A stretch of 64,000 nucleotides of DNA from Legionella impletisoli (GTDB lineage Bacteria; Pseudomonadota; Gammaproteobacteria; Legionellales; Legionellaceae), in assembly GCF_900639875.1 (NCBI RefSeq), contig NZ_CAAAIA010000004.1:152400-216399 (forward strand), in the 5' to 3' direction. The notes beneath the pieces are model-generated. The model did not search any database. It had not been told where the DNA came from and was given only the letters and a program-made list of their open reading frames with translations. Made by a program: the position numbers and the translations under genes. Shown here in pieces: positions 9,194-17,871 of the stretch (position 1 is the stretch's first letter; each line of letters begins with the position of its first letter).

Positions 9194-11200
9194 TCAATCC
9201 ACTTTAATTGTATTGTTTGGCCAACTTGGAATTTCTCGCTGGCGTATGTCTCTAAACTGAAAGGGTTCGGGAGCAAAGTCTCGGAAACCTCGGCCGTTGC
9301 TGTTTCGCCAAGTGAATACCAGAAATCCCGTGGTAGCGGGAGCATCGATGTCTTGTTGAATCTGAAATTTTATTTCATACCAATTTAAACTATCGCACCA
9401 TTTTTGCCAAAGAAGATCAAATCCATAGGTTCTTCTTAAAAAATCTTCAGGATAATATTTGGCGTATTGATATGAGAAACCGGCTTGAAATGGTCCAAGA
9501 AGCTGCTGCCAACCGAGATTTATTTTGCTGTATAAAATATTCAGTTTTTCATTATTGGCAACATCACCACCAGCATAGGCTATCGAGTCAAGCCATGGCC
9601 TATGGTACAAGGTATCAGAAAATTCAAAAATTTGACGGTGATCGGAGGTATAGGTTGTGAAAATATCTTGATCAATGGTTCGCAAATCATAATCTTCTGT
9701 GCTGTCTAAACTCATGCCGCGAAATAAGGCAGAAAAGCGGGGGATGTGGAAGGTTTTAGGGGTAAAATCTCGTTTTTGATGTATGGAGCCAATCCAGGTG
9801 GTTGACCATTCTTGTTTGCCATCTAAAGGGATCCACTTATTACCATCCGGGTTTTGGAAAAAGGCATCACCATAAAGCGTCATGTTTACCGGAAGCCAGT
9901 TTGGACGAAATTGAATCCGCTCAACGAGACCCAACGTTGCACCGCCATAACGACGAATATGCTCTTTCATGGTGCTCGTGAAATAGGTGTTCAAGTGCTC
10001 ATTGTAAATATGATAGGACAATTTGGGCTCTAAAAATTCCTCGAGATCAAGATCACTGACGTCTCGCTCCAACACATTTTTGCGTTTAATTTCTCCTAAT
10101 GAATAACTCCAGGTGCCATCTTCTTGTCCACCTAACTTAAGTCCATCATGTAAATACACTTCTTTAGGAGACTTGGGGGTGGGCAATGTATCATACGGCG
10201 GTAAAACAGGTTGATAAGACACTTCGTTATAGCGAGGAGCGGCGGTTTTGACTCGTTGGTATTCTATCCGTTGCGATACTCGAAATAAGCCTTCAGCTCG
10301 ATTGCGCGAAGGCAATAAATCCAGTGTATGTTCTCCTGCAGGAACGAAATGATAACGGGTTATGAATTGGTGCTCACGCTTTTCATCAATGCGAATGAGC
10401 ACAGGACCTACCATTTTAAATTGTACCGGTTGTTTGGTCGTAGCAATATAATAAATCTCTTCAAACTGTTTAAATACCGGCTTCAGTCCATTCTCTTCAA
10501 AATCAAGGATAAGGTATTGATTAAAAACAGGATTTACGATCTCAACTTTGAGTAAATGCTCACCACTGGGTACATAAATGCATACTTTTGTTCTGACTTG
10601 GTTCGGGGTAAACGTGATTTGTTTTGGTTTTTGGTTATCAAGCTGATATTGAACGGTCATAGACGCTGGTGAAAGAAAAGGAACATCAGCTACTCGCATC
10701 AGGATGCCTAAGTGCACTTTTTTTTGCGATTTAAGCGTATAAACTAATCGGCCTTCCGCTGTTAAAACAAATTCTCTCTCGGAGAGTGCTGGAGTTAATG
10801 CTTTTCTAACCCGCATCAATTGTCCCTCAGGTCGCCAATGTGTTTGTTTAAAATATCGAACGCCTGCGCTGTTATCGATATTCGTAAACAAAAGCCATTG
10901 CAAATGTCGAGTTAATCGTGCTTTAAGGGGTTGTAATTCAGGAAATTCAGGGTAGGTATAAAATAACATCTCTCCTTTCGCTAAAGCTTCAGCACGTTGG
11001 TCTTGATTATGCTCAGCTAACCAGAGCAACCTATTCATTTTTTGGATGATGGCTTCTTTTTTTTGCTCCGTTAACTTACTGGGTTCAGGCTTGGTATTTA
11101 CGTAAGTTGCGGATGAAGTGGATGAAAAAAAAATAAAGGCGCTCAAGACGATAACGTAGATCGCTAAATTGTAGACGTATCTTTTGATTAGCTTCGACAT
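9194..11200 (-). CDS. Outer-membrane beta-barrel candidate of the Cap-like export operon
   Basis: About 668 residues with an N-terminal hydrophobic signal segment (about 8-30, ending near SSTSSA). The first half holds beta-sandwich stretches with the motif G-x-H-(T/L)-L (VPSGEHLLKV, VPAGEHTLDLLPS). The second half (from about residue 380) has alternating aromatic/polar strands (RIQFRPNWLPVNMTLYGDAF, FQAGFSYQYAKYYPEDF, GFLVFTWRNSNGRGFRDF) like a 14-18-stranded exporter barrel. I infer that it is the outer-membrane pore for the polymer, in the place AlgE, BcsC or PgaA take elsewhere. The start is uncertain: ATGs at 11200 and 11212 and a GTG at 11242 all lie inside or just before the end of the upstream gene, none with a strong ribosome-binding site, so translational coupling is likely. 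Confidence 0.72.
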   Translation of the reverse strand: MSKLIKRYVYNLAIYVIVLSAFIFFSSTSSATYVNTKPEPSKLTEQKKEAIIQKMNRLLWLAEHNQDQRAEALAKGEMLFYTYPEFPELQPLKARLTRHLQWLLFTNIDNSAGVRYFKQTHWRPEGQLMRVRKALTPALSEREFVLTAEGRLVYTLKSQKKVHLGILMRVADVPFLSPASMTVQYQLDNQKPKQITFTPNQVRTKVCIYVPSGEHLLKVEIVNPVFNQYLILDFEENGLKPVFKQFEEIYYIATTKQPVQFKMVGPVLIRIDEKREHQFITRYHFVPAGEHTLDLLPSRNRAEGLFRVSQRIEYQRVKTAAPRYNEVSYQPVLPPYDTLPTPKSPKEVYLHDGLKLGGQEDGTWSYSLGEIKRKNVLERDVSDLDLEEFLEPKLSYHIYNEHLNTYFTSTMKEHIRRYGGATLGLVERIQFRPNWLPVNMTLYGDAFFQNPDGNKWIPLDGKQEWSTTWIGSIHQKRDFTPKTFHIPRFSALFRGMSLDSTEDYDLRTIDQDIFTTYTSDHRQIFEFSDTLYHRPWLDSIAYAGGDVANNEKLNILYSKINLGWQQLLGPFQAGFSYQYAKYYPEDFLRRTYGFDLLWQKWCDSLNWYEIKFQIQQDIDAPATTGFLVFTWRNSNGRGFRDFAPEPFQFRDIRQREIPSWPNNTIKVD

Positions 11201-14200
11201 CGTTCTTTGCATAAAGAAATTGCGGTCTTTTGTTGCGTACACTCGGATTTATTTTTAATCGCAGTGATACAGTGATAAAAAAAACAGGGATTCCTAGCCT
11301 CGTTTCGTTCAATTAAGCCACCTTGAAGTGCCGCCTGTCTAGTTGCTGAGTTTAAAATAGGTAAAATCGGAATGGGGATTTCTGGGCGCAGCAAATAGGG
11401 CCGTAATAAGAAAGAAAGCGCGCCTGCACCTGCTTTGATAGTATGAGGACCCGGTCCTAGCTCAAATTCTATAAAAAACCGCTGCCCAGCTACGCCATTG
11501 GGCTTGCCTATTATTTTAATGGCTTCTGAAGGGAAGTTGTTGGTAATGGCATAAGGTTGCACCGTTTTGTTTTCATAAATGTAAAACCAACCATCAAGTG
11601 GTTTATACGAGAGGTTTTGATGCATGGGTCGAATTTCAAGACGTACTTTAACTGGGCCAATAATATGCATTTTAACAGGACGATTTTTTGTGCCTTCATA
11701 GGCTTGTGAGTAGAGATCCCGTTCAATGCTATAAAGCGTGTATCCGTTGGCATAATCTTGAATAATGCTGTCTTCGTTTTTCCATAGATAATCACTGGGT
11801 TGATTTGCTTGCCAGTATTCCCATGCTCTCACGCCCTGCTCTCTTAGTTTAGGATCAAAAGAATTAATTTGTTGTCTTATTGCACAGCCTTCAAGCAGCT
11901 TTTCTTTCCAAGGTTTGCCTAAAGACCCCGCCGCTGTAAAAAGCGCTAGTGCTTCTTTAAACTTTGTTTGTTCCATTCGTCGTAAGGCATGCCAAAATTG
12001 CTGCTCTTGAAAGGTCGGGAGTTTGCGAGCGAGTTGTGAATAAAGCCCCCACCAGCGACTTTGATAGGCGGCTCTTAACAACACCGGAGTAGGTTGTAGG
12101 GGTTCTGGTAAGGTTAACCCAACCATCAGGGCGAGATGGGGTTCATTTTCAGCAAGCAAGGCTTCAATCAGTTGCTTTGCTACCCCAATCTCTGGTTTTA
12201 TCATCATCATGGCCGCGGTTAAGGTCGAAATTTCTTCGATAGCATGTTGTTGTTTATAGAGTTCTAAAAGTTTCTGGTAGGCCCAAATTCTGATGGAAGC
12301 GTCACCATATAAGAGATAACTTCGTAGCTTGGTTTCCGCAAGATAATGCTCTCCCAAATGATATAAGGCTTCGATCTCATGACGCTTCGCCATATTTTGA
12401 ATATTTCCTGAGCCTTGCTGTGATAACTTACTCCATAGTTCGAGTGCGGGCAGCCATTCTAAACGGCGCTCAAATTGCTGAGCTTGTTGCCTTTGTTGTG
12501 CTATTTCCTTTGGGCTGAATGTGGACGGTTTGATTGGCTTATCCTTGGAATTTCGGATACGGATTGGTGCGGAAAACTGTTTATAACGAGACTGAATAAA
12601 CTGTATGAGAGGCAGCCAATGGTTTTGTAGGGTTTTTTCAGCTGCTGGCAAGTCACTGGCATGGGGAATGCGTAAATGGTTTTGTAATAAGCGAATAATC
12701 GGCACTCCAGGAGGTAATTGAGAAATTGCAGCCCAATAACTGGTTTCAGATAAGACAAAAGGATCCGATGCACGGTATTGTATAGCTAAAGAAACTGGTT
12801 TTTTATCATCCGCTTTCCAAGCCTTTACCACTTGGACTCCCATCGGTAAAGTCAATTCCAAAGTATTCGCTAAAATTAAGGGCCCAGGAGTTTTCCATTG
12901 ACTAAAAGGGCCGCTTAAAGTTGGGCATGAGTGCTCTTTTTTAAGCTGAGCGAGCATTTCCTTGCCGGCTTGTCCTTGAATTAAAGCATATTCATGCCAT
13001 GGCAATTCGGGATTGCATGTGACGTGCATTGGAATGGGCTTTTGATTATTGAATTGGATAAAAAATAAAGCTCCTGGTGTTGTACGAGCGGGATCTACAA
13101 CCACCCGTAGGGGTATCGGAGCAGGCCGTTTAGATAGATAGTAGCGATGTTTTAAAGACTCTTGTTCTGCTTTTGCCGTAGGTAAGCCAACAAACTCTGC
13201 ACTAGAGATTCTTTCCAGTAAGGCATTTAAAAATTGTTCTGCTGCAACCAGCCCTTTTCCTTGAAAACCAAAATTATGTAAGGGTTTTGGAAGAAACCAG
13301 GCAAAGTATTGGGAGGTGCGCGGGTTTTTATTAGTCGGGTTGACTGTGCGATAGAATGTATGATACCCAAACAATTCATCAGCTACTTCTTGAATAAGTG
13401 GGTAGTTTTGATGAAGTGCTGCATATCGTTGCATCACCATAACGCCTAGAATACCCCCTGCTTTTCTGGCATTGTCTCGAATGATGCGTTGGGCGACGAG
13501 TTCCGTTTTGGCAGGTAGTGTGTTTGGATGTGCAATTATGTTTTTAATATATGAAGCGTTCATGTCCCATAAGTCAGGTCTTGATTGGTTGATGAGATTG
13601 CTGGCTGCAGTTGGTGGGCAGCGAGGTCCATTTAAGGCAGGAAATAGATAATCTGGATTTTGTTGTTTAAGCAGACGGCCAATTAATCGTACCGAGGATT
13701 GCAATTCTAAAGTATGATTTCCAGAAGGAATGTCTAAAAAACCTCGTTCAAGTCGACCAACTACTTCAAATTGCCCATTTATTTTAACAGGCCAACTGGT
13801 TTCTTCCGATGTGACGAATTCTAATGTCTTGAAAGGCTTATTATCCAGTTTGGTTTTGAGATGATAAGTTTGTACCAAACTTGATTCAAACGGTGGATAG
13901 GCCATCCGATTTTCAAACGCAAGCCTTGCCGGGCCTTTAATGGAAAGTGATTGCTCAACGCCTGGTTCTAAAAGCCAGTAGGGTTGTTGCCCACCGTCAA
14001 TTTCTCGTCCCATGAACACTTTTTTAGAACACAAAGGAATTAGATTGCGATAAGGAGCAATTTCTGGGAGGTATTCATAGCGAGAGGCAAACAAGCCAAT
14101 TTGAAGCGCCGTTTTTTTCTTTATCGGTCGGGAAATAATAAAAAGTTTTGGTTTGTACCAGGCCGAAGAGCTGACGAGAGAGTGCTTATCAGTGCTTGGA

Positions 14201-14550
14201 ATTAGCTGAATCTTGGCATACAGTCCACTGCCATTGGAGGTATCGACTGCCAAATCGGAATTTGAAAGGCTTTGGCAGGGGCTAAACACACGTAATCGGC
14301 TTTGCTCTGACACACGCACTTTAACAGACTGACCAGGATGCAAGGTGACAAGATGCATGCCAAGTTTTGGAGAATAAATGGGTTTTGTACCCGATACCCA
14401 CGCGGGTGGCCCCTCGATGTTATCCCAGCGTAAAGGGGTTTCATAAGCTGATAATAGAACACTTTGAAGATTATCGAGCTCGGGATAGGCTCCTTGACAA
14501 AAAAATAATCCACCTATTACACAAATCCCAACCAGTATGGCTTTGTTCAT
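11188..14550 (-). CDS. Large secreted protein with beta-sandwich and TPR-like regions, Cap-like operon
   Basis: 1120 residues starting with a clear signal peptide (KAILVGICVIGGLFFCQGA; the Cys near residue 18 could be a lipobox, but the context is not a clean one). Residues about 30-330 and 980-1080 look like beta-sandwich modules with the recurrent G-x-H-T motif (IPSGNHTLELQSS, LGPGPHTIKAG). Residues about 690-960 are helical pairs like degenerate TPR/SEL repeats (ALELWSKLSQQG, ALYHLGEHYLAETKL, FKEALALFTAAGSLG). TPR scaffolds such as AlgK or the BcsC N-terminus assemble exporters in the periplasm, so a similar role is inferred. I recognise no catalytic motif. Start and stop overlap the neighbours (ATG overlaps the preceding TGA), showing tight coupling. 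Confidence 0.72.
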   Translation of the reverse strand: MNKAILVGICVIGGLFFCQGAYPELDNLQSVLLSAYETPLRWDNIEGPPAWVSGTKPIYSPKLGMHLVTLHPGQSVKVRVSEQSRLRVFSPCQSLSNSDLAVDTSNGSGLYAKIQLIPSTDKHSLVSSSAWYKPKLFIISRPIKKKTALQIGLFASRYEYLPEIAPYRNLIPLCSKKVFMGREIDGGQQPYWLLEPGVEQSLSIKGPARLAFENRMAYPPFESSLVQTYHLKTKLDNKPFKTLEFVTSEETSWPVKINGQFEVVGRLERGFLDIPSGNHTLELQSSVRLIGRLLKQQNPDYLFPALNGPRCPPTAASNLINQSRPDLWDMNASYIKNIIAHPNTLPAKTELVAQRIIRDNARKAGGILGVMVMQRYAALHQNYPLIQEVADELFGYHTFYRTVNPTNKNPRTSQYFAWFLPKPLHNFGFQGKGLVAAEQFLNALLERISSAEFVGLPTAKAEQESLKHRYYLSKRPAPIPLRVVVDPARTTPGALFFIQFNNQKPIPMHVTCNPELPWHEYALIQGQAGKEMLAQLKKEHSCPTLSGPFSQWKTPGPLILANTLELTLPMGVQVVKAWKADDKKPVSLAIQYRASDPFVLSETSYWAAISQLPPGVPIIRLLQNHLRIPHASDLPAAEKTLQNHWLPLIQFIQSRYKQFSAPIRIRNSKDKPIKPSTFSPKEIAQQRQQAQQFERRLEWLPALELWSKLSQQGSGNIQNMAKRHEIEALYHLGEHYLAETKLRSYLLYGDASIRIWAYQKLLELYKQQHAIEEISTLTAAMMMIKPEIGVAKQLIEALLAENEPHLALMVGLTLPEPLQPTPVLLRAAYQSRWWGLYSQLARKLPTFQEQQFWHALRRMEQTKFKEALALFTAAGSLGKPWKEKLLEGCAIRQQINSFDPKLREQGVRAWEYWQANQPSDYLWKNEDSIIQDYANGYTLYSIERDLYSQAYEGTKNRPVKMHIIGPVKVRLEIRPMHQNLSYKPLDGWFYIYENKTVQPYAITNNFPSEAIKIIGKPNGVAGQRFFIEFELGPGPHTIKAGAGALSFLLRPYLLRPEIPIPILPILNSATRQAALQGGLIERNEARNPCFFYHCITAIKNKSECTQQKTAISLCKERCRS

Positions 14551-15422
14551 TCTTCTAAGCAGTCCATAAGCTGTATTAATAAAGCAGGGTTATCCATTAA
14601 CGCTTTTCGAAAACCATAACTTAATTCGAGATGAATTAAACCGGGGTGTCTTAATGACTGAAGCATTTTACCAATGGTATTTTTGGCTCCTCCCAGCTCA
14701 AATATATCGATAAAACTAATATAGACGTGGTGATCCACCGTTTTTTTCATGCAGTGCGCTATCTTTTGAACGGCTTTAGAAGGATAAGTAGTGCCACTGC
14801 TGATAATAATATTTGCATGTTTTCCCGCTTCACTCAATCGTTTGGATTGTGAAAAGCCATGGAGTTGAATTAATGTACGAGAAGGGTAAGCTTTAGCAAA
14901 GGCACGGCTAAAAGCCATTAAAAAACTATCTTGGTGACGAACGACATCTAGTTTTTTCCTGGATAGAGTATTCCAGGAAGCCGCTGAAAAACTGCCCTCA
15001 GTAAATAATTTCAAAGCGATTTCGCGAGTTAGTCTATCATGAAAGCTATGGGGAGCTTGTAGGGTATTGCCTTTTAAATCCATCCGAAATAAATAAAAAC
15101 CTCGTCCTTCTTTGCGATCTTTTTTTTCACGAATTAAAAGAAAACGTTCTCCTGTTTCATCGAACGCTTCTACTTCAAACCCCAATTTATTCCAATTTTG
15201 CTTGAGTTTATTGTTTTGCTTTCCCTGAAACAGTTGCAAAAATAAGGCCTCACTTTGGCGAAGTTCCTCTTGGTTTGGGTTTACGTAAGCGCCTCCCTGA
15301 CTTGCTTCGAGTAAAATAGGATACATTGTTTCATAGACATTCGCACAGGAATAAGAGGTATAGAGTGCGCCTACTAAAAGGATAAGATTAAAGAGGAGTT
15401 TAGGTTTAATATAATTTAACAT
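14547..15422 (-). CDS. Secreted metallohydrolase-like protein, candidate polymer hydrolase
   Basis: About 291 residues with an N-terminal signal (LLFNLILLVGALYTSYSCANV). Conserved-looking polar motifs are PHSFHDRLTREIALKLF (about 125), SFSAASWNTLSRKKLDVV, IQLHGFSQ (about 187) and LIHLELSYGFRKAL (about 265). Their H-x-x-H-D, HG and H-x-E spacing resembles a zinc amidase/peptidase active site. I infer a hydrolase that trims or releases the polymer, as CapD, AlgL or BcsZ do in other systems. The same fold seems to be present twice, without these residues, in the C-terminal half of the CapC-like protein (see findings). The ATG at 15422 has an AGGT five bases upstream and overlaps the preceding gene by 17 bases. 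Confidence 0.68.
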   Translation of the reverse strand: MLNYIKPKLLFNLILLVGALYTSYSCANVYETMYPILLEASQGGAYVNPNQEELRQSEALFLQLFQGKQNNKLKQNWNKLGFEVEAFDETGERFLLIREKKDRKEGRGFYLFRMDLKGNTLQAPHSFHDRLTREIALKLFTEGSFSAASWNTLSRKKLDVVRHQDSFLMAFSRAFAKAYPSRTLIQLHGFSQSKRLSEAGKHANIIISSGTTYPSKAVQKIAHCMKKTVDHHVYISFIDIFELGGAKNTIGKMLQSLRHPGLIHLELSYGFRKALMDNPALLIQLMDCLEE

Positions 15423-17871
15423 CACGTACCTGTGGTTCGATAAAGACTCGTTTTTTACCCGAATCTTTGGGTAATAAGCGTGATAACAGCACGTAACCAG
15501 GCTCCCCTTCTAATAACGTAACTCGAACTTTGTAGACGCCTGGTTTGACATCTTCTCCTAAGGGTATCGTAAGCAAGCGCCCCTTATCTACCGTTTGAGT
15601 CGGAGTATTTAATACGGGTACTTTTGCTTGTAAATTGGGCTCAATATCAAATACTCGGTTCAATAAGCTCCAAGAACGCAAAGGGCCTTTATGTTCTTGC
15701 GGTGCTTCGATTTCAACGGCAACTTTGCTGCGTTTGGTTGTTCCATAGGGAACATAATATCGCAGCGATAATGTTTCTTCACCAAGGCTAAGTTTTTCAT
15801 AATGAAACTCCAACGCCTGTCTTCCTAAATAGTTCACTAAGCGCTTCAAAAGATTTCCTTTTGAGGTGGAGGTATGGTTCATAAAAAATGAAGCATTATC
15901 GTAACTGCTAATTTCAAAGGTGTGTTTACCTTGACTTAATGGGGGCAATAAGATTTCACCCGATTGGCCAGTTAGTAGACCCTTATAATGCAACTTCCCG
16001 TCTACCTTGAGCTTAAAAGGCATCGAATTAATTTTTTTTCTAACGTAGGCTAAGCGAGGATCTACACTTGGTTTATGCTGAAATCCCCGAAGCGTTAATG
16101 AAAAAATCGTATTTGATGGAACAGCCTGAAAGACATTAGCTAACGCTTCCTCGCGAAGTGCTACGTAATCATCAATGGGAGTTAATATCAAGCGACCAAA
16201 CCAATTGCCTAGAGGGTGGAAATCTTCCCAGAAATAATTTTGGACAAGAACCGCCCAGTTCACCTCCGGAGGCTCAGGTTGGGTTGTTAATAAAACAGAT
16301 TGATTGTTTAAAAGCAATTGAGCTTTGGCAATTGGATTTAAAGAAAACCAGGCCGGTTGTCTTAAATCAGGTTCATCTAAAAAATAATATGCCTCAGGTA
16401 CTTTTATGCTACGAGGCATATGATAAGGTCTGTTATATGCCCGAAGAAGTACTGGGTTATGAGATGAAAAACGAACTTCAGCTACTTCGGGTTGCATCAC
16501 AAAAAAGTAACTAACGGGTGAAGATACTCGCGTTTGAACTGGTTCTTTTGCCACGCGCTCATATTGCGATAACCATTCATTTTCCTCAGCAGGGTTAATG
16601 GTTAAAGACCCCATTTTGATGGTGTTTCCATGCTTATCAATTAATGCGTAATCCACTTGGCTCTGATAAAACGAGGCGGTTTCATCAGGTAATAACAAAC
16701 GAAAATCAATACGAAATAAGGTTGGGTGATGGTGGATGTGATTAATACGATAGCTCACCGGTTCATTAAGTCGGCTTACAAAGGTTCGTAAATAAAGAGG
16801 TTCTGGTGTGATTTCTATTGGTTTAGCGCCGAGCTCATAGGCACGTACTACCAGTTGACCCGCTGCCATAATGGTCAGTTGTCCTTGGGAAAAATGATGT
16901 TCCCATTGAATGGGCTTTCCCTCCCAATTTAAGGTAAATTGTTGAAACTCAAATGCAGTTCTATCTTGCCAACGAATTAAAATTTGGCTGTTTAAGGGAG
17001 GTGGATTGTCTAAATTAGCTGGCTCAAATTCAAGCCGAATAGCATTTTTGCCTTTGGGTAATGGAATCACGCCATGAACAATTTGATCCACAAACACACC
17101 TTTCGGTAAAACTGGCGGCGTTATTTCATCTAACGACGCCTGTTCAATGGTGTATAAATTACGTGCTATATAATCAGTGTCCTTGATTCCACTCGGGGCT
17201 ATTGGTCGAAACGTCTCACTGATGAGATTTCGCACCGCTGCCTCGCTGAGAAGGTGTGGAGGAAAAAGGCTTCCTTTTGCTATTTTTTCCTTTTGCTCTT
17301 GATTTAATCGATACCAACGGATGGGGTACTCGTAATCAGGAACCGTGCGTCTCGCATAAACTCGAATACTAACTTTATGAATAATAGGGGATTTGTCTAA
17401 TAAGCGAATTCGAAGCGATTTAACATCCGGCATATGTTTAAAGTTTAAATGGATTAATTTTCCCGCTGAAGGAATAAATTTAGACGATAAATAAAAGGAT
17501 GAGGTCACAGGTTTTTCAAATCTTGGATCCTGATAATATTTTACTGTGGCTTTAAAATGATGTACGTCGCGTTCAATTACCTGGCCATTTTGTCCAATCA
17601 ATTGATATTCAATTGCATAAGGCCAATTGTCTTCTGGCATAATATCCAGGGTAGAAGGGAGGTCGGCATTGGTGACTAATTTTACAGACAAAGTTTTTGG
17701 CGGTAATTCGAACTCTAACCATCCTTTCGGTTTTAGGGTATAAACAATACTCGGTTCAGCTTCTTTCAGTCTTGTTTGAGTGATTGGATTTTCAGGTTTG
17801 GTCTCTAGGGTAAAAAACCAACCTGTTGCTATTATTAATAGAACCAGTATTAAAAATAACCCTTTCTTCAT
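15406..17871 (-). CDS. Membrane-anchored periplasmic beta-sandwich protein, Cap-like operon
   Basis: 821 residues with one N-terminal membrane segment (LFLILVLLIIATGWFFTLE) and no other clear helix, so it is probably anchored in the inner membrane with a periplasmic body. The body is rich in beta-strand stretches and repeats the pattern seen in its neighbours (PLPKGKNAIRLEFEP, LSQGKHTFEISSY, IPLGEDVKPGVYKV). I recognise no enzyme motif. In overall design it resembles BcsB, the periplasmic partner of cellulose synthase, and I infer a similar coupling role between synthase and exporter. It starts with the ATGA overlap of the CapC-like gene and overlaps the hydrolase-like gene at its end. Confidence 0.68.
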   Translation of the reverse strand: MKKGLFLILVLLIIATGWFFTLETKPENPITQTRLKEAEPSIVYTLKPKGWLEFELPPKTLSVKLVTNADLPSTLDIMPEDNWPYAIEYQLIGQNGQVIERDVHHFKATVKYYQDPRFEKPVTSSFYLSSKFIPSAGKLIHLNFKHMPDVKSLRIRLLDKSPIIHKVSIRVYARRTVPDYEYPIRWYRLNQEQKEKIAKGSLFPPHLLSEAAVRNLISETFRPIAPSGIKDTDYIARNLYTIEQASLDEITPPVLPKGVFVDQIVHGVIPLPKGKNAIRLEFEPANLDNPPPLNSQILIRWQDRTAFEFQQFTLNWEGKPIQWEHHFSQGQLTIMAAGQLVVRAYELGAKPIEITPEPLYLRTFVSRLNEPVSYRINHIHHHPTLFRIDFRLLLPDETASFYQSQVDYALIDKHGNTIKMGSLTINPAEENEWLSQYERVAKEPVQTRVSSPVSYFFVMQPEVAEVRFSSHNPVLLRAYNRPYHMPRSIKVPEAYYFLDEPDLRQPAWFSLNPIAKAQLLLNNQSVLLTTQPEPPEVNWAVLVQNYFWEDFHPLGNWFGRLILTPIDDYVALREEALANVFQAVPSNTIFSLTLRGFQHKPSVDPRLAYVRKKINSMPFKLKVDGKLHYKGLLTGQSGEILLPPLSQGKHTFEISSYDNASFFMNHTSTSKGNLLKRLVNYLGRQALEFHYEKLSLGEETLSLRYYVPYGTTKRSKVAVEIEAPQEHKGPLRSWSLLNRVFDIEPNLQAKVPVLNTPTQTVDKGRLLTIPLGEDVKPGVYKVRVTLLEGEPGYVLLSRLLPKDSGKKRVFIEPQVRDVKLY

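Noticed and set aside
9190..9345. Longer N-terminus for the CapB-like protein
   Set aside because: It would overlap the barrel gene by about 150 bases; the ATG at 9189 lies four bases after that gene's stop, matching the spacing style of the operon.
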